From contig NZ_JABBAL010000017.1 of assembly GCF_018607995.1 (NCBI RefSeq), positions 58,543-122,542 on the forward strand: DNA of 64,000 nucleotides, in the 5' to 3' direction. The stretch is from Planktotalea sp. (GTDB taxonomy: Bacteria > Pseudomonadota > Alphaproteobacteria > Rhodobacterales > Rhodobacteraceae). The notes under the pieces were generated by a model. That model searched no databases, was not told the origin of the DNA, and was given only the letters and a program-made list of their open reading frames with translations. Of the stretch, positions 19,071 to 27,898 are shown piece after piece; position 1 is the stretch's first letter; each line of letters opens with the position of its first letter. The position numbers and the translations under genes were made by a program.

Positions 19071-19546
19071 AGCTTGGATAGATCCAGCGCTTCGACCTCT
19101 GGGTTCAGGTTTGCAACGGAGTAATTCAACATCGCAGCGACACTGACCCAGAACAAATACGGAAGCATCGCAAGGCCAGCCCATAGGTCTAGCGACATGT
19201 GTGTGATGAAACATCCCAGCACTGAGAGCCATAAGAGCGCCATAACGCCAAGCGCGCCCTTCAAACGGCGCAAGCCAAAGAACATCGGCGTCCAGAGCGT
19301 ATTAAACGCGATTTGCGCTGCCCAAAAAGCCATTGCAAAATGGCTGCCCTCTATCACTGCGACGCGCGCAGCGGCGAAAGAAATCAGTAGATAGATCGTC
19401 GTCCACATCACCGGGAATACCCAATTCGGTGGTGTCCATGATGGCTTTTCCAAGGTCTGATACCATGCGCCGGGTGGGAACAAACCGCCTGCCGCGCCTG
19501 CACCAAAACATGTACCTAGAAAGAGTGCGAAGAGTAAATATTCCAT
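19067..19546 (-). CDS. tspO: TspO/MBR family tryptophan-rich sensory protein
   Basis: Outer-membrane tetrapyrrole-binding protein. In R. sphaeroides TspO acts as a negative effector of photosynthesis gene expression under oxygen. The 159-residue sequence has five hydrophobic segments and the family stretches WYQTLEKPSWTPPNWVFPVMWT and AQIAFNTLWTPMFFGL (written here in parts of the chain near residues 28-50 and 77-92). It lies 21 bp after crtB, so it belongs to the crtI-crtB-tspO transcript. Confidence 0.94.
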   Translation of the reverse strand: MEYLLFALFLGTCFGAGAAGGLFPPGAWYQTLEKPSWTPPNWVFPVMWTTIYLLISFAAARVAVIEGSHFAMAFWAAQIAFNTLWTPMFFGLRRLKGALGVMALLWLSVLGCFITHMSLDLWAGLAMLPYLFWVSVAAMLNYSVANLNPEVEALDLSKL

Positions 19547-19567
19547 GGCGTCACCATAGAGCCGCGT

Positions 19568-20623
19568 TTACTCCGCCGCTACCCCGATTGTCGCTTTGGC
19601 GTTAACCTCGCGCGCTTTCAACTCAGATAGTACTGACAAAAGCGCCCCCGTGCGCCCCGTGCCCCAGTCCTGCGCACGTGGCTTATTCGTAGCGACGGCG
19701 TCCACCAAAAAGCGCACTTCGTCCAAAGCAGGTGCAAACAGAACAGGCGACTTCGGCAAAACCACGCTCGCGGCGGAGCGCAGGCCTGAGATACCAATCA
19801 AACCCAGCTTATGCACCGTATTCGTGCGCGCACGGTGGTTGATGGAATCGTGCTTAAGTCGCGTCAGTTGCGTGCCAATTGCTGCATATATAAAGCGTGC
19901 TGCGAAAATGCCTGTACGCGCGTTGAGCGGCAACGAGCTTATCCCCGTTTCAGAGCGTATATATAGACGACGTGCCTCGGCCAGCAAACGCTTCACCATT
20001 TTGCGCACGGCAAGGGAGGCTTGCGGATCGCTCATGAACGCATCAGGCGTCATACCCGAACCTTCAATCCATTCAAGCGGCAGATAAATCCGCCCAGCGC
20101 GCGCATCTTCGCCAACATCGCGCGCAATGTTTGTCAATTGCATCGCGACACCCAAATCACAGGCCCGCGCCAAAGCATCCGCATCGCGCACGCGCATCAG
20201 CACACACATCATCGCGCCAACCGCAGAAGCCACGCGCGCAGAATATCCACGCACATCAGACAGCGTTTCATACCGCCGCTCCACAGCATCCCACGCCAGA
20301 CCCTCAAGCAAGGCTTCCGGCAAAGCGCGCGGCATATCGAACCTTTCACACACGGCCGCAAACGCACGATCCTCCGGTGCATTGCGTGGCGTGCCTGCGT
20401 AAACAAGATCAAGCCGAGCTTGCAAATCAAGCACTGCTGCACCCTTGTTGCTACCCTCGTCCACTTCATCATCCGCGAGGCGACAAAACGCATAAAGCGC
20501 CAAAGCAGGGTCGCGCACAGAGCCTGGCAGAAGTTTGGAGGCCGCATGAAACGACAAAGACCCTGTGCGGATCACTTCGCGGCAATGCTCAAGATCATCA
20601 GGGTGGATCACCGGCGCGCTCAT
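19568..20623 (-). CDS. crtB: Phytoene synthase
   Basis: Joins two geranylgeranyl diphosphates into phytoene. The 351-residue sequence carries the first Asp-rich motif FCRLADDEVDE (about residues 46-56) and the second, TNIARDVGEDARAGRIYLP (about 164-182). The start overlaps the crtI stop as ATGA, so the two genes are translationally coupled. Length and position match Rhodobacter crtIB. Confidence 0.96.
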   Translation of the reverse strand: MSAPVIHPDDLEHCREVIRTGSLSFHAASKLLPGSVRDPALALYAFCRLADDEVDEGSNKGAAVLDLQARLDLVYAGTPRNAPEDRAFAAVCERFDMPRALPEALLEGLAWDAVERRYETLSDVRGYSARVASAVGAMMCVLMRVRDADALARACDLGVAMQLTNIARDVGEDARAGRIYLPLEWIEGSGMTPDAFMSDPQASLAVRKMVKRLLAEARRLYIRSETGISSLPLNARTGIFAARFIYAAIGTQLTRLKHDSINHRARTNTVHKLGLIGISGLRSAASVVLPKSPVLFAPALDEVRFLVDAVATNKPRAQDWGTGRTGALLSVLSELKAREVNAKATIGVAAE

Positions 20624-22164
20624 TCTGCGGCCAACCTTGTCTCTGTCTCAACTGAATGCATATCAGGCACCATTTTGCTCAACACTTCTGCGCTTGAAAC
20701 AACCCCCGGAAGACCCGCCCCGGGATGCGTACCCGCACCTACAAGAAAGAGTCCTTTCGCCTCTTCGCTCACATTGTGAGGGCGAAAATAGGCGCTTTGA
20801 AGGATACGCGGCTCAAGCGAAAAACCAGAGCCATGCGGACTAAGATACCGCTCGCGAAAAGTCTCGGGCGTAAAGACCGTTTCGGTTGTGATGTGATCCT
20901 GAAAGCCAGGGATCAGCTTTTCCACCTCAGCAGCAACTTTCGCGCGATAGATCGGTTCTTCGCGCGTCCAATCCACAGGGTTGTCCCAATTGAGATGTGG
21001 CACAGGGGAGAGCACATAAAACGTATCATCCCCCTCAGGAGCGGCACTTTTGTCAGTCACACATGGGCGGTGAATATAAAGGCTCATGTCATCTGCGAGT
21101 TTACCGCGCATGAAGATATCTTTCAGCAGGCCCTTAAAGCGCGGTCCATTGGCGATCGTATGATGCCCCACATCGGCCCACTTGTCCGCCGTGCCTTTGG
21201 TGCCAAAATACCAAACATAAAGCCCCATAGACCACCGCTTTCCCGCTATCTTTTTGGGGGTCCAGCGACGTTTTTTATGGTTACGCAGCAAATGCGAATA
21301 AGTGTGCCCCGCGTCTGCGTTACTGACAATCAAAGGCGCGTCCAGCTCGCTGCCATCCTTAAGGCGCACAGCCTTTGCAGCGCCTTGGTCAACCAGGATT
21401 TCGTCAACAGTGACGTTCTGTTTGACTACGCCACCCTGCGCGCGCACCACGTCCGCCATCGCATCCGCAATCGCCTGCACTCCACCCATCGCATAATGCA
21501 CGCCATAGGTTTTTTCGAGATGCGCAACCAAAGCGTAGATCGAGGTCACATGCGTTGGATCACCCCCAATGAACAGCGGATGAAATGAGAGCGCCATGCG
21601 CAAGCGTTCGTCCTTCACACGCGACGCCGCTAATCCGTAAATAGAGCGATCCGCGCGCAGCCTTGCAAACGTCGGTAAAACTTTGATCGTTTCCCAAGCA
21701 CGGTGCATCGGCTTGGCAACCATGCCCTCAAATCCAATAACATACCGCGCATGGGCATCCTTCAAGAACTTCTTAAACCCCTTTACATCGTTCGGACTTA
21801 GCTTGGTGACCTCTGCCAACATCTTGTCGTCGTCAGAGCTTGCGTGGAACTTCGTGCCATCCGGCCAACGCACCTCATAGAACGGCTCTAACGGGCGCAG
21901 GTCCACATCCGCATGAAAATCACGACCACAGTCAGCCCAAAGACGTTCAAACACATCAGGGACAGTAACAATCGTTGGACCAAGATCAAATCGATGGCCG
22001 TCTTGCTCAATAGACGATCCACGCCCGCCCGTGCGATCCAAGCGATCGAGCACAGTGACCGCATAGCCCTTCGCGCCCAAACGCATCGCAGCCGACAAAC
22101 CACCCAGGCCCGCACCAATCACAATCGCGCGGTTGTCCAATCCATTTTCTGAAAGCTGTTTCAT
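20620..22164 (-). CDS. crtI: Phytoene desaturase
   Basis: FAD-dependent desaturase making neurosporene (three-step type in the spheroidene pathway). Motifs: VIGAGLGGLSAAMRLGAKG near the N-terminus, RTGGRGSS, and the C-terminal signature FLVGAGTHPGAGLPGVV. I chose the ATG at 22164 (514 residues) over the in-frame TTG at 22182. It is divergent from crtA with about 116 bp between, where two PpsR palindromes lie, and runs into crtB with a 4-base overlap. Confidence 0.96.
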   Translation of the reverse strand: MKQLSENGLDNRAIVIGAGLGGLSAAMRLGAKGYAVTVLDRLDRTGGRGSSIEQDGHRFDLGPTIVTVPDVFERLWADCGRDFHADVDLRPLEPFYEVRWPDGTKFHASSDDDKMLAEVTKLSPNDVKGFKKFLKDAHARYVIGFEGMVAKPMHRAWETIKVLPTFARLRADRSIYGLAASRVKDERLRMALSFHPLFIGGDPTHVTSIYALVAHLEKTYGVHYAMGGVQAIADAMADVVRAQGGVVKQNVTVDEILVDQGAAKAVRLKDGSELDAPLIVSNADAGHTYSHLLRNHKKRRWTPKKIAGKRWSMGLYVWYFGTKGTADKWADVGHHTIANGPRFKGLLKDIFMRGKLADDMSLYIHRPCVTDKSAAPEGDDTFYVLSPVPHLNWDNPVDWTREEPIYRAKVAAEVEKLIPGFQDHITTETVFTPETFRERYLSPHGSGFSLEPRILQSAYFRPHNVSEEAKGLFLVGAGTHPGAGLPGVVSSAEVLSKMVPDMHSVETETRLAAE

Positions 22165-22183
22165 GATCAATCCCGGCAACAAC

Positions 22184-22201
22184 TGTCTAGTCTAGTTTAC
22201 A
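22184..22201. promoter_or_regulatory. CrtJ/PpsR palindrome, crtI side
   Basis: Exact TGT-N12-ACA match, 20 bp upstream of the crtI start. Its close position to crtI suggests it masks the crtI promoter or transcription start. Confidence 0.75.
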
Positions 22202-22239
22202 ATTCTAGTGTGAGAGTGCTTCACAAAGCAAGGGATATG

Positions 22240-22257
22240 TGTCACTCTAAGTTTACA
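22240..22257. promoter_or_regulatory. CrtJ/PpsR palindrome, crtA side
   Basis: Second exact TGT-N12-ACA match, 38 bp from the crtI-side copy and 23 bp before crtA. The half sequences share AGTTTACA with the first copy. Cooperative binding to separated palindromes has been described for CrtJ at crtA-crtI. Confidence 0.75.
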
Positions 22258-22280
22258 CATTAGGGAATCTTTGGGAACAC

Positions 22281-22991
22281 ATGACGATGTCGCAGGTTGT
22301 CAGTTTCAGTCTCTTTCGCTTTGGCTCATGGCGCGCGCGCGCGTGGGCTTTCGTGATGATGGGACTCGCGCGCCGTCATTTGCGCAAGGTCGAGGCAATC
22401 GATTTCTGGAAGTTATGCGGCTCCGGCTCTGGCGAGGGGTTCACACCTATCCCCAACACATCCGTCTATGCGATTCTCGCGACATGGCCCGACGAGGCAA
22501 GCGCGACACGCGCGATTGAGAATGACCCCCTGTTTCAACGTTACAAAACCCATGCGTCAGAGCATTGGAGCATGTTAATGACCACCGACACCACGCGTGG
22601 CGCTTGGTCTGGCAAAACCCCGTTTATTCCAACACAACATAACAAAACCGGCCCACTGGTGGCCCTGACACGCGCCACGATCAAGCCAAGCATTGCCGCG
22701 CGCTTCTGGCGACGTGTGCCGAATATTTCCAGCGTGATTGGTCAAGATCCAAACGTCCTTTTCAAGATCGGTGTCGGTGAAATTCCATTGCTGCATCAGG
22801 TGACGTTTTCGATTTGGCGCGACGCCGCGCAAATGGCGAATTTCGCACGCACAGGACCGCATGCAGAGGCCATCAAAGCCGTCAGAAACGAAGACTGGTT
22901 CAACGAAGAGCTCTACGCGCGTTTCACCCTTATTTCAGACATCGGAACATGGGGCGGCACATCACCCTTAGCAAAAGTGGACATAGCATGA
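22281..22991 (+). CDS. crtA: Spheroidene monooxygenase
   Basis: Oxygen-dependent enzyme that converts spheroidene to spheroidenone, the red keto-carotenoid of oxygen-grown cells. The 236-residue protein fits family size. Recognised blocks include SLFRFGSWRARAWAF, FWKLCGSGSGEGFTPIPNT (about residues 43-61), WPDEASA and FTLISDIGTWGG near the C-terminus. Start may be ATG 22281 or ATG 22287, which differ by two residues. The stop overlaps the bchI start as ATGA. Regulated from the divergent PpsR-boxed promoter region. Confidence 0.94.
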   Translation: MTMSQVVSFSLFRFGSWRARAWAFVMMGLARRHLRKVEAIDFWKLCGSGSGEGFTPIPNTSVYAILATWPDEASATRAIENDPLFQRYKTHASEHWSMLMTTDTTRGAWSGKTPFIPTQHNKTGPLVALTRATIKPSIAARFWRRVPNISSVIGQDPNVLFKIGVGEIPLLHQVTFSIWRDAAQMANFARTGPHAEAIKAVRNEDWFNEELYARFTLISDIGTWGGTSPLAKVDIA

Positions 22992-23995
22992 AGCATCCAT
23001 TCCCTTTCTCCGCCATTGTCGGCCAAGACGACATGAAGCAGGCGATGATTCTCACGGCCATCGATCCCTCGATTGGGGGAGTATTGGTGTTTGGTGATCG
23101 CGGCACGGGCAAATCTACCGCCGTGCGCGGGCTTGCAGGGCTTCTACCGAATATCAACTCTATCAAAGCCTGCCCAGTCAACAGCGAACACTTTGCCGAT
23201 TGCCCGGAGTGGGCGAATGTCACACACAAAGACACACACGAAATTCCAACGCCCGTCGTTGATCTGCCCCTTGGTGCATCAGAGGATCGCGTCACCGGTG
23301 CGCTTGATATCGAGCGTGCACTGACACGTGGCGAGAAAGCGTTTCAACCGGGGCTTTTCGCCCAAGCGAACCGCGGGTACCTTTACATTGATGAAGTGAA
23401 CCTTCTCGAAGATCACATCGTTGATCTGCTTTTGGATGTCGCGCAATCCGGCGAAAATGTGGTCGAACGTGAAGGCCTCTCGATCCGCCACGCCGCGCGC
23501 TTTGTGCTTGTTGGCTCCGGCAATCCAGAAGAGGGCGAGCTACGTCCACAGCTCTTGGATCGCTTTGGTCTTTCGGTCGACGTCGCATCCCCAAGTGATA
23601 TCGACGAACGTGTTCAAGTCATCAAACGCCGCGATGCCTATGAGAATGATCATGCGGCCTTCATGTTGCGCTGGCAGGCGGAAGATGCCGCGCTGCGTGA
23701 TCGCATTGTCTCTGCACGCATGGCTTTGAAGGACCTTGAAACACCCGATAGCGCGCTGCGTGATGTGGCCGAGCTCTGTCTCAACCTTGGAGCCGATGGT
23801 TTGCGTGGTGAATTGACCTTGCTCAAAGCTGCGCGCGCTTACGCGGCGTTTCGCGATGATACGCATCTTGCCACCTCCCACATTCGCGCCACAGCTGCGC
23901 TCGCCCTGCGCCACCGCCTACGCCGTGATCCTCTCGATGATGCAGGGACTGGCACGCGGGTTGAGCGCATCGTGCAAGACACGTTGGGTGTCTGA
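22988..23995 (+). CDS. bchI: Magnesium chelatase ATPase subunit I
   Basis: AAA+ motor of the chelatase that inserts Mg2+ into protoporphyrin IX. I place the start at the ATG at 22988, overlapping the crtA stop; upstream codons in this frame lie inside crtA. The 335-residue sequence has Walker A FGDRGTGKST (about 35-44), Walker B LYIDEVNLLEDHIVDLLLD and sensor VGSGNPEEGELRPQLLDRF. bchD starts immediately after its stop. Confidence 0.97.
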   Translation: MKHPFPFSAIVGQDDMKQAMILTAIDPSIGGVLVFGDRGTGKSTAVRGLAGLLPNINSIKACPVNSEHFADCPEWANVTHKDTHEIPTPVVDLPLGASEDRVTGALDIERALTRGEKAFQPGLFAQANRGYLYIDEVNLLEDHIVDLLLDVAQSGENVVEREGLSIRHAARFVLVGSGNPEEGELRPQLLDRFGLSVDVASPSDIDERVQVIKRRDAYENDHAAFMLRWQAEDAALRDRIVSARMALKDLETPDSALRDVAELCLNLGADGLRGELTLLKAARAYAAFRDDTHLATSHIRATAALALRHRLRRDPLDDAGTGTRVERIVQDTLGV

Positions 23996-25648
23996 ATGAC
24001 GCCTTGGCACCGCGCTACTCTCGCTCTGACTTTGCTGGCAATTGATCCGAATTCTTTCGCTGGCCTGATCGTGCGTGCACGTGTCTCTCCTGTGCGCGAT
24101 GCTTTCCTGCGTACGAGCCAGCGAATACCAATGCCGCACGTCAAATTGCATCCGAGCATGACTGCGCAGGTCCTTGATGGCGAAATTGATCTCTCGTCCA
24201 CTCTCAAAGCCAGCACGCTCATCATGCAAAAGGGCCTGCTGAATCGCGATCCGTCCCTCTTCATCCTTCCAATGGCAGAGCGCGCTAATCCATATCTCAC
24301 TGCCCGTCTTAGCCAGACGCTCGACGCGGGTAACGGACATGCGTTTCTCGCCCTTGATGAAGGTGTTGAGGATGAAACGCTCCCCAATTCCCTAAGTGAT
24401 CGCGCGGCGTTCTGGATTTCACTTGATGGTTTGGCGCTTGCGGACTTTGAGCCTGTGACACTCCCTGACAATCTCGCGCAACTCACCAAGGACGTGCGGC
24501 AAGTCGATATCCCTAATGAAGTTCCTGAGCAGCTGGTAACGCTCGCGGTTAGCTTCGGCATCCCCAGCCTACGCGCACCGACCTACGCGATGCGCGCCGC
24601 GCAAGCTCATGCGGCACTGCATCAGCGCAAGGTGATCACGCCAGAGGATCTAAGCATCGCCGTTGATCTCGTCTTTTCCCACCGCGCCACCCGCCTGCCT
24701 GAAACTCAAGACGAGCAGCCAGAGCAACCGCAAGAACCGCAAAACGAAACGCGGCAAAATGAGGATGATACGCTTTCCATCCCCGAAGATCTCTTGCTAA
24801 ACGCTGTGAAAGCCGCGTTGCCGGCCGACGTGCTGGAGAAGCTCGCGAGCGATACCAAACGCAAACGCACCACTGGCAACGGGGCTGGTGCCAAGCAAAA
24901 CGGCAATCGGCGCGGCCGCCCCCTGCCCGCACGCGCAGGGTCAAAAGCCAATACCGCGCGCGTCGATTTGATCGCCACACTGCGTGCCGCTATTCCCTAT
25001 CAAACTATCCGTAGAGAAGCTCAACCCCAGCGCACGGGCCCCATCATTCACCCCGGTGACCTGCGCCGCAAACGCTATCAAACGCTTTCCGATCGTTTGC
25101 TGATTTTCACAGTCGATGCCTCTGGTTCTGCCGCAATGGCACGTTTGGCTGAAGCCAAAGGTGCCGTGGAAATGCTCCTTAGCGAAGCTTATGCACGTCG
25201 TGATCATGTGGCACTGATCTCTTTTCGTGGCCTTGATGCAGAGGTTCTTCTGCCGCCCACGCGCTCGCTGGTACAAACCAAACGTCGTCTTGCGGCGTTG
25301 CCTGGTGGCGGCGGAACACCGCTTGCCTCCGGTCTTACAGCGGCTTTATCTCTCGCAGAAACCGCGTCACACAAAGGTATGAGCGCAACCATCGTTCTGC
25401 TGACAGACGGGCGCGCGAATATTGCACTGGACGGTCAAGCCAACCGCACACAAGCAGGTGATGATGCGCAAACGATGGCGCGCAATATTCTAAGCGCTGG
25501 GGTTGATGCGTTGGTGATTGATACAACCATTCGCCCCGAACGCAGCCTTAAGCAACTGGCAGATATGATGCACGCCAACTACATCGCATTGCCGCGCGCA
25601 GATGCAAAACGGGTCAGCGCCGCTGTCACCGCCTCTTTGGCAAGCTAA
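23996..25648 (+). CDS. bchD: Magnesium chelatase subunit D
   Basis: Partner of BchI and BchH. The 550 residues comprise a degenerate AAA-like N-terminal half without Walker A, an acidic Pro/Gln/Glu-rich linker (about residues 238-262), a basic stretch KRKRTTGNGAG, and a C-terminal von Willebrand A domain with the MIDAS motif DASGS (FTVDASGSAAMARLAEAKGA region) and TDGRANIALDG. It begins directly at the base after the bchI stop. Domain order and length are normal. Confidence 0.96.
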   Translation: MTPWHRATLALTLLAIDPNSFAGLIVRARVSPVRDAFLRTSQRIPMPHVKLHPSMTAQVLDGEIDLSSTLKASTLIMQKGLLNRDPSLFILPMAERANPYLTARLSQTLDAGNGHAFLALDEGVEDETLPNSLSDRAAFWISLDGLALADFEPVTLPDNLAQLTKDVRQVDIPNEVPEQLVTLAVSFGIPSLRAPTYAMRAAQAHAALHQRKVITPEDLSIAVDLVFSHRATRLPETQDEQPEQPQEPQNETRQNEDDTLSIPEDLLLNAVKAALPADVLEKLASDTKRKRTTGNGAGAKQNGNRRGRPLPARAGSKANTARVDLIATLRAAIPYQTIRREAQPQRTGPIIHPGDLRRKRYQTLSDRLLIFTVDASGSAAMARLAEAKGAVEMLLSEAYARRDHVALISFRGLDAEVLLPPTRSLVQTKRRLAALPGGGGTPLASGLTAALSLAETASHKGMSATIVLLTDGRANIALDGQANRTQAGDDAQTMARNILSAGVDALVIDTTIRPERSLKQLADMMHANYIALPRADAKRVSAAVTASLAS

Positions 25649-25653
25649 GCGCG

Positions 25654-26541
25654 ATGGACTGGGCGAAAGACAGTGCAACTTGGCCCAACACTGCCCATTC
25701 GCGTTTCGTGTCTAGCGCGCCCCATCGATGGCACGTGCAGGACATCGGCGATGGGCCTCTCGTTTTGCTTTTGCATGGGGCGGGTGGCGCGACGCATAGC
25801 TGGCAACATCTGACCCCCTTACTGCAACCTCATTTCCGCGTCGTAGTGATTGATCTTCCTGGGCAGGGTTTCACCAAGCTTGGCGCGCAACAACGCTGCG
25901 GATTGGATGCGATGGCAGAGGATATTCTTACCCTATGTCGCACAGAGCAGTTCAATCCTTATGCTATCATCGGTCATTCCGCAGGAGCGGCCATTGCTTT
26001 GCGCATGGCGGAACTTATGGCACCGGACCAGCCTAAGATCATAGGGATAAACGCAGCACTTGAACCCTTCGCAGGTGTTGCAGGTGTGGTGTTCCCTTTG
26101 CTTGCGAAAGCTATCGCAGCCCTGCCCCTTGCCGCTGATTTTTTCAGCGCCACCTCCTCGCGCGGACAAGGGGTCGAACATATTTTGAAAAGCACAGGAT
26201 CAAACCTGCCAAAGGACGATATCGCCTTTTACAAGCGTCTTGTCGCCTCGCGCTCGCATGTGAATGCAACGCTGCAAATGATGGCGCAATGGTCGCTCAA
26301 TAACCTGATTGCAGGCCTGCCGCAGAACGGTGCTGAGACGCTTTTGATCGCCGGAAAGAAGGATACTACCGTTCCCCCTAAAACATCCCGGAATGCCGCG
26401 GCGAAAATGCCAAATGCGCGGTTTGAGTTGTTGCCAAATCTCGGTCATTTAGCGCATGAAGAAGATGCAGAACGCGTCGCCACCATAATACTTGAGGCGC
26501 TCGCGCCTTTGCACATCAAAAACCAAGGAAGATCACTATGA
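25654..26541 (+). CDS. bchO: Alpha/beta hydrolase, Mg-chelatase-associated
   Basis: BchO is a conserved photosynthesis-cluster hydrolase of undefined reaction, placed with bchID. The 295-residue sequence has the oxyanion stretch [13 protein letters not shown], the nucleophile elbow IGHSAGAA (Ser109) and a late histidine in [12 protein letters not shown], completing a plausible catalytic triad. It lies 5 bp after bchD and overlaps hemE by four bases. Confidence 0.93.
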   Translation: MDWAKDSATWPNTAHSRFVSSAPHRWHVQDIGDGPLVLLLHGAGGATHSWQHLTPLLQPHFRVVVIDLPGQGFTKLGAQQRCGLDAMAEDILTLCRTEQFNPYAIIGHSAGAAIALRMAELMAPDQPKIIGINAALEPFAGVAGVVFPLLAKAIAALPLAADFFSATSSRGQGVEHILKSTGSNLPKDDIAFYKRLVASRSHVNATLQMMAQWSLNNLIAGLPQNGAETLLIAGKKDTTVPPKTSRNAAAKMPNARFELLPNLGHLAHEEDAERVATIILEALAPLHIKNQGRSL

Positions 26542-27569
26542 CATCCCAGAAAACCATCCTGCGCGCTCTCAGCGGTGAAACATTGCCCACGCCGCCAATC
26601 TGGATGATGCGCCAAGCGGGTCGGTATCTTCCTGAATATCGTGCCACACGCGCGCAAGCTGGTGATTTCCTGTCTCTTTGCTATAATTCAGAGCTCGCGA
26701 CCGAAGTGACCTTGCAACCTATTCGACGCTACGGCTTTGACGCCTCTATTCTATTTGCGGACATCCTTTTGGTGCCTCAGGCCTTAGGGGCAGATCTGCG
26801 GTTTGAAACGGGCGAAGGCCCGCGGTTGTCGACAATCACCACGCAGGCAGAGCTGGACGCTTTGAAACCTGCGGATGATATCCACGACCATCTCTCTCCC
26901 GTTTACGAAACGGTCAATCGACTATCTAAGGCGTTGCCTGACGAGACGACTTTGATCGGCTTCGCAGGTGCTCCATGGACCGTTGCGACCTACATGATTG
27001 GCGGCAAAGGCACGCCAGACCAAGCGCCCGCGCATGCGTTGAAGGCCGAGAACTTGCCTGTCTTTGAAGGCGTACTCGATCGGATCACAGAGGCCACGAT
27101 TGCCTACTTGAACAAGCAAATCGAAGCTGGCGCTGAAGTAATCAAAATTTTCGATAGCTGGGCTGGCTCGCTCAAAGGCGATGATTTCGACAAATATTCC
27201 CTCGCACCCATGCGCAAAATCGTTGATGGCGTGAAAGCTGCACATCCAAACACACCGATCATCGCTTTCCCACGTGGCGCGGGCGAGCGCTACAAAGGGG
27301 CACATGCCGCCATTGGTGCCGATTGTATTGCCTTTGACGACGCTGTCAGCGCCGAGTGGGTTGCACAGAACGTACAGCCCGACGGCTGTGTGCAAGGCAA
27401 CCTTGCGTCCAGCCATATGGTGACAGGTGGTGAGACCTTGGTGTCTGAGACGCGCCGCATCGTCGATGTGCTTTCGAACGGGCCACATATTTTCAATTTG
27501 GGTCACGGTATTACGCCTGATGCAGATCCTGAGAACGTTCAGTTGATGATTGATACAGTTCGCGCCTAA
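26538..27569 (+). CDS. hemE: Uroporphyrinogen decarboxylase
   Basis: Converts uroporphyrinogen III to coproporphyrinogen III, shared by haem and bacteriochlorophyll synthesis. The 343-residue protein starts with the signature [17 protein letters not shown] (about residues 18-34) and contains FDSWAGSL and the [12 protein letters not shown] region. It overlaps bchO as ATGA, so it is translated from the crtA-bchIDO-hemE message. This ties a common tetrapyrrole step to light- and oxygen-controlled photosynthesis genes. Confidence 0.96.
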   Translation: MTSQKTILRALSGETLPTPPIWMMRQAGRYLPEYRATRAQAGDFLSLCYNSELATEVTLQPIRRYGFDASILFADILLVPQALGADLRFETGEGPRLSTITTQAELDALKPADDIHDHLSPVYETVNRLSKALPDETTLIGFAGAPWTVATYMIGGKGTPDQAPAHALKAENLPVFEGVLDRITEATIAYLNKQIEAGAEVIKIFDSWAGSLKGDDFDKYSLAPMRKIVDGVKAAHPNTPIIAFPRGAGERYKGAHAAIGADCIAFDDAVSAEWVAQNVQPDGCVQGNLASSHMVTGGETLVSETRRIVDVLSNGPHIFNLGHGITPDADPENVQLMIDTVRA

Positions 27570-27898
27570 ACGGTCATCTCAATCGTTGACGGCGAGGGAC
27601 TTCGATCGTCAAGTTGCAGAGATCCAAATCAGGATTGCGGTCCTCAATCGCTACACAGCTCTTGGCAGACCTAAAATCGAGCTAGTGTGCCGACTCCGCT
27701 TGCGGAAAGGAGAAGACTGCCCTTCACCTGATTCGTGTAAAAAAGCCAAGTGGCCGCTCTATTCAGTTGAGCCACGAGGCCACTCTCGAGTTGGCCTAGC
27801 GCGCAAGAAAACGAATGTCAGCGGGAAAATCACCCCATGGCACTTCGCACGGTTCCGAATTAGGGTGAGGTAACGCTAACACTCTCTTGGAGCCTACC
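27570..27898. other. Non-coding spacer with a tRNA-like remnant
   Basis: No convincing gene in this 329-bp spacer. On the minus strand, 27783-27750 resembles the 5' half of a tRNA: GGCCTCGTGGCTCAACTGAA followed by TAGAGC forms a normal acceptor strand and D-arm (GCTC/GAGC). Further along, CGAATCAGGTG (27735-27725) looks like the 3' side of an anticodon arm, but arms do not pair into a full cloverleaf and no 3' acceptor strand is found. It may be a decayed tRNA. CCGCTTGCGG at about 27697-27706 is a small palindrome without a T-run. Confidence 0.35.

Noticed and set aside
27550..27873. Open frame of 107 codons after hemE
   Set aside because: It starts inside hemE, has no ribosome site and no recognisable composition; I regard it as chance.
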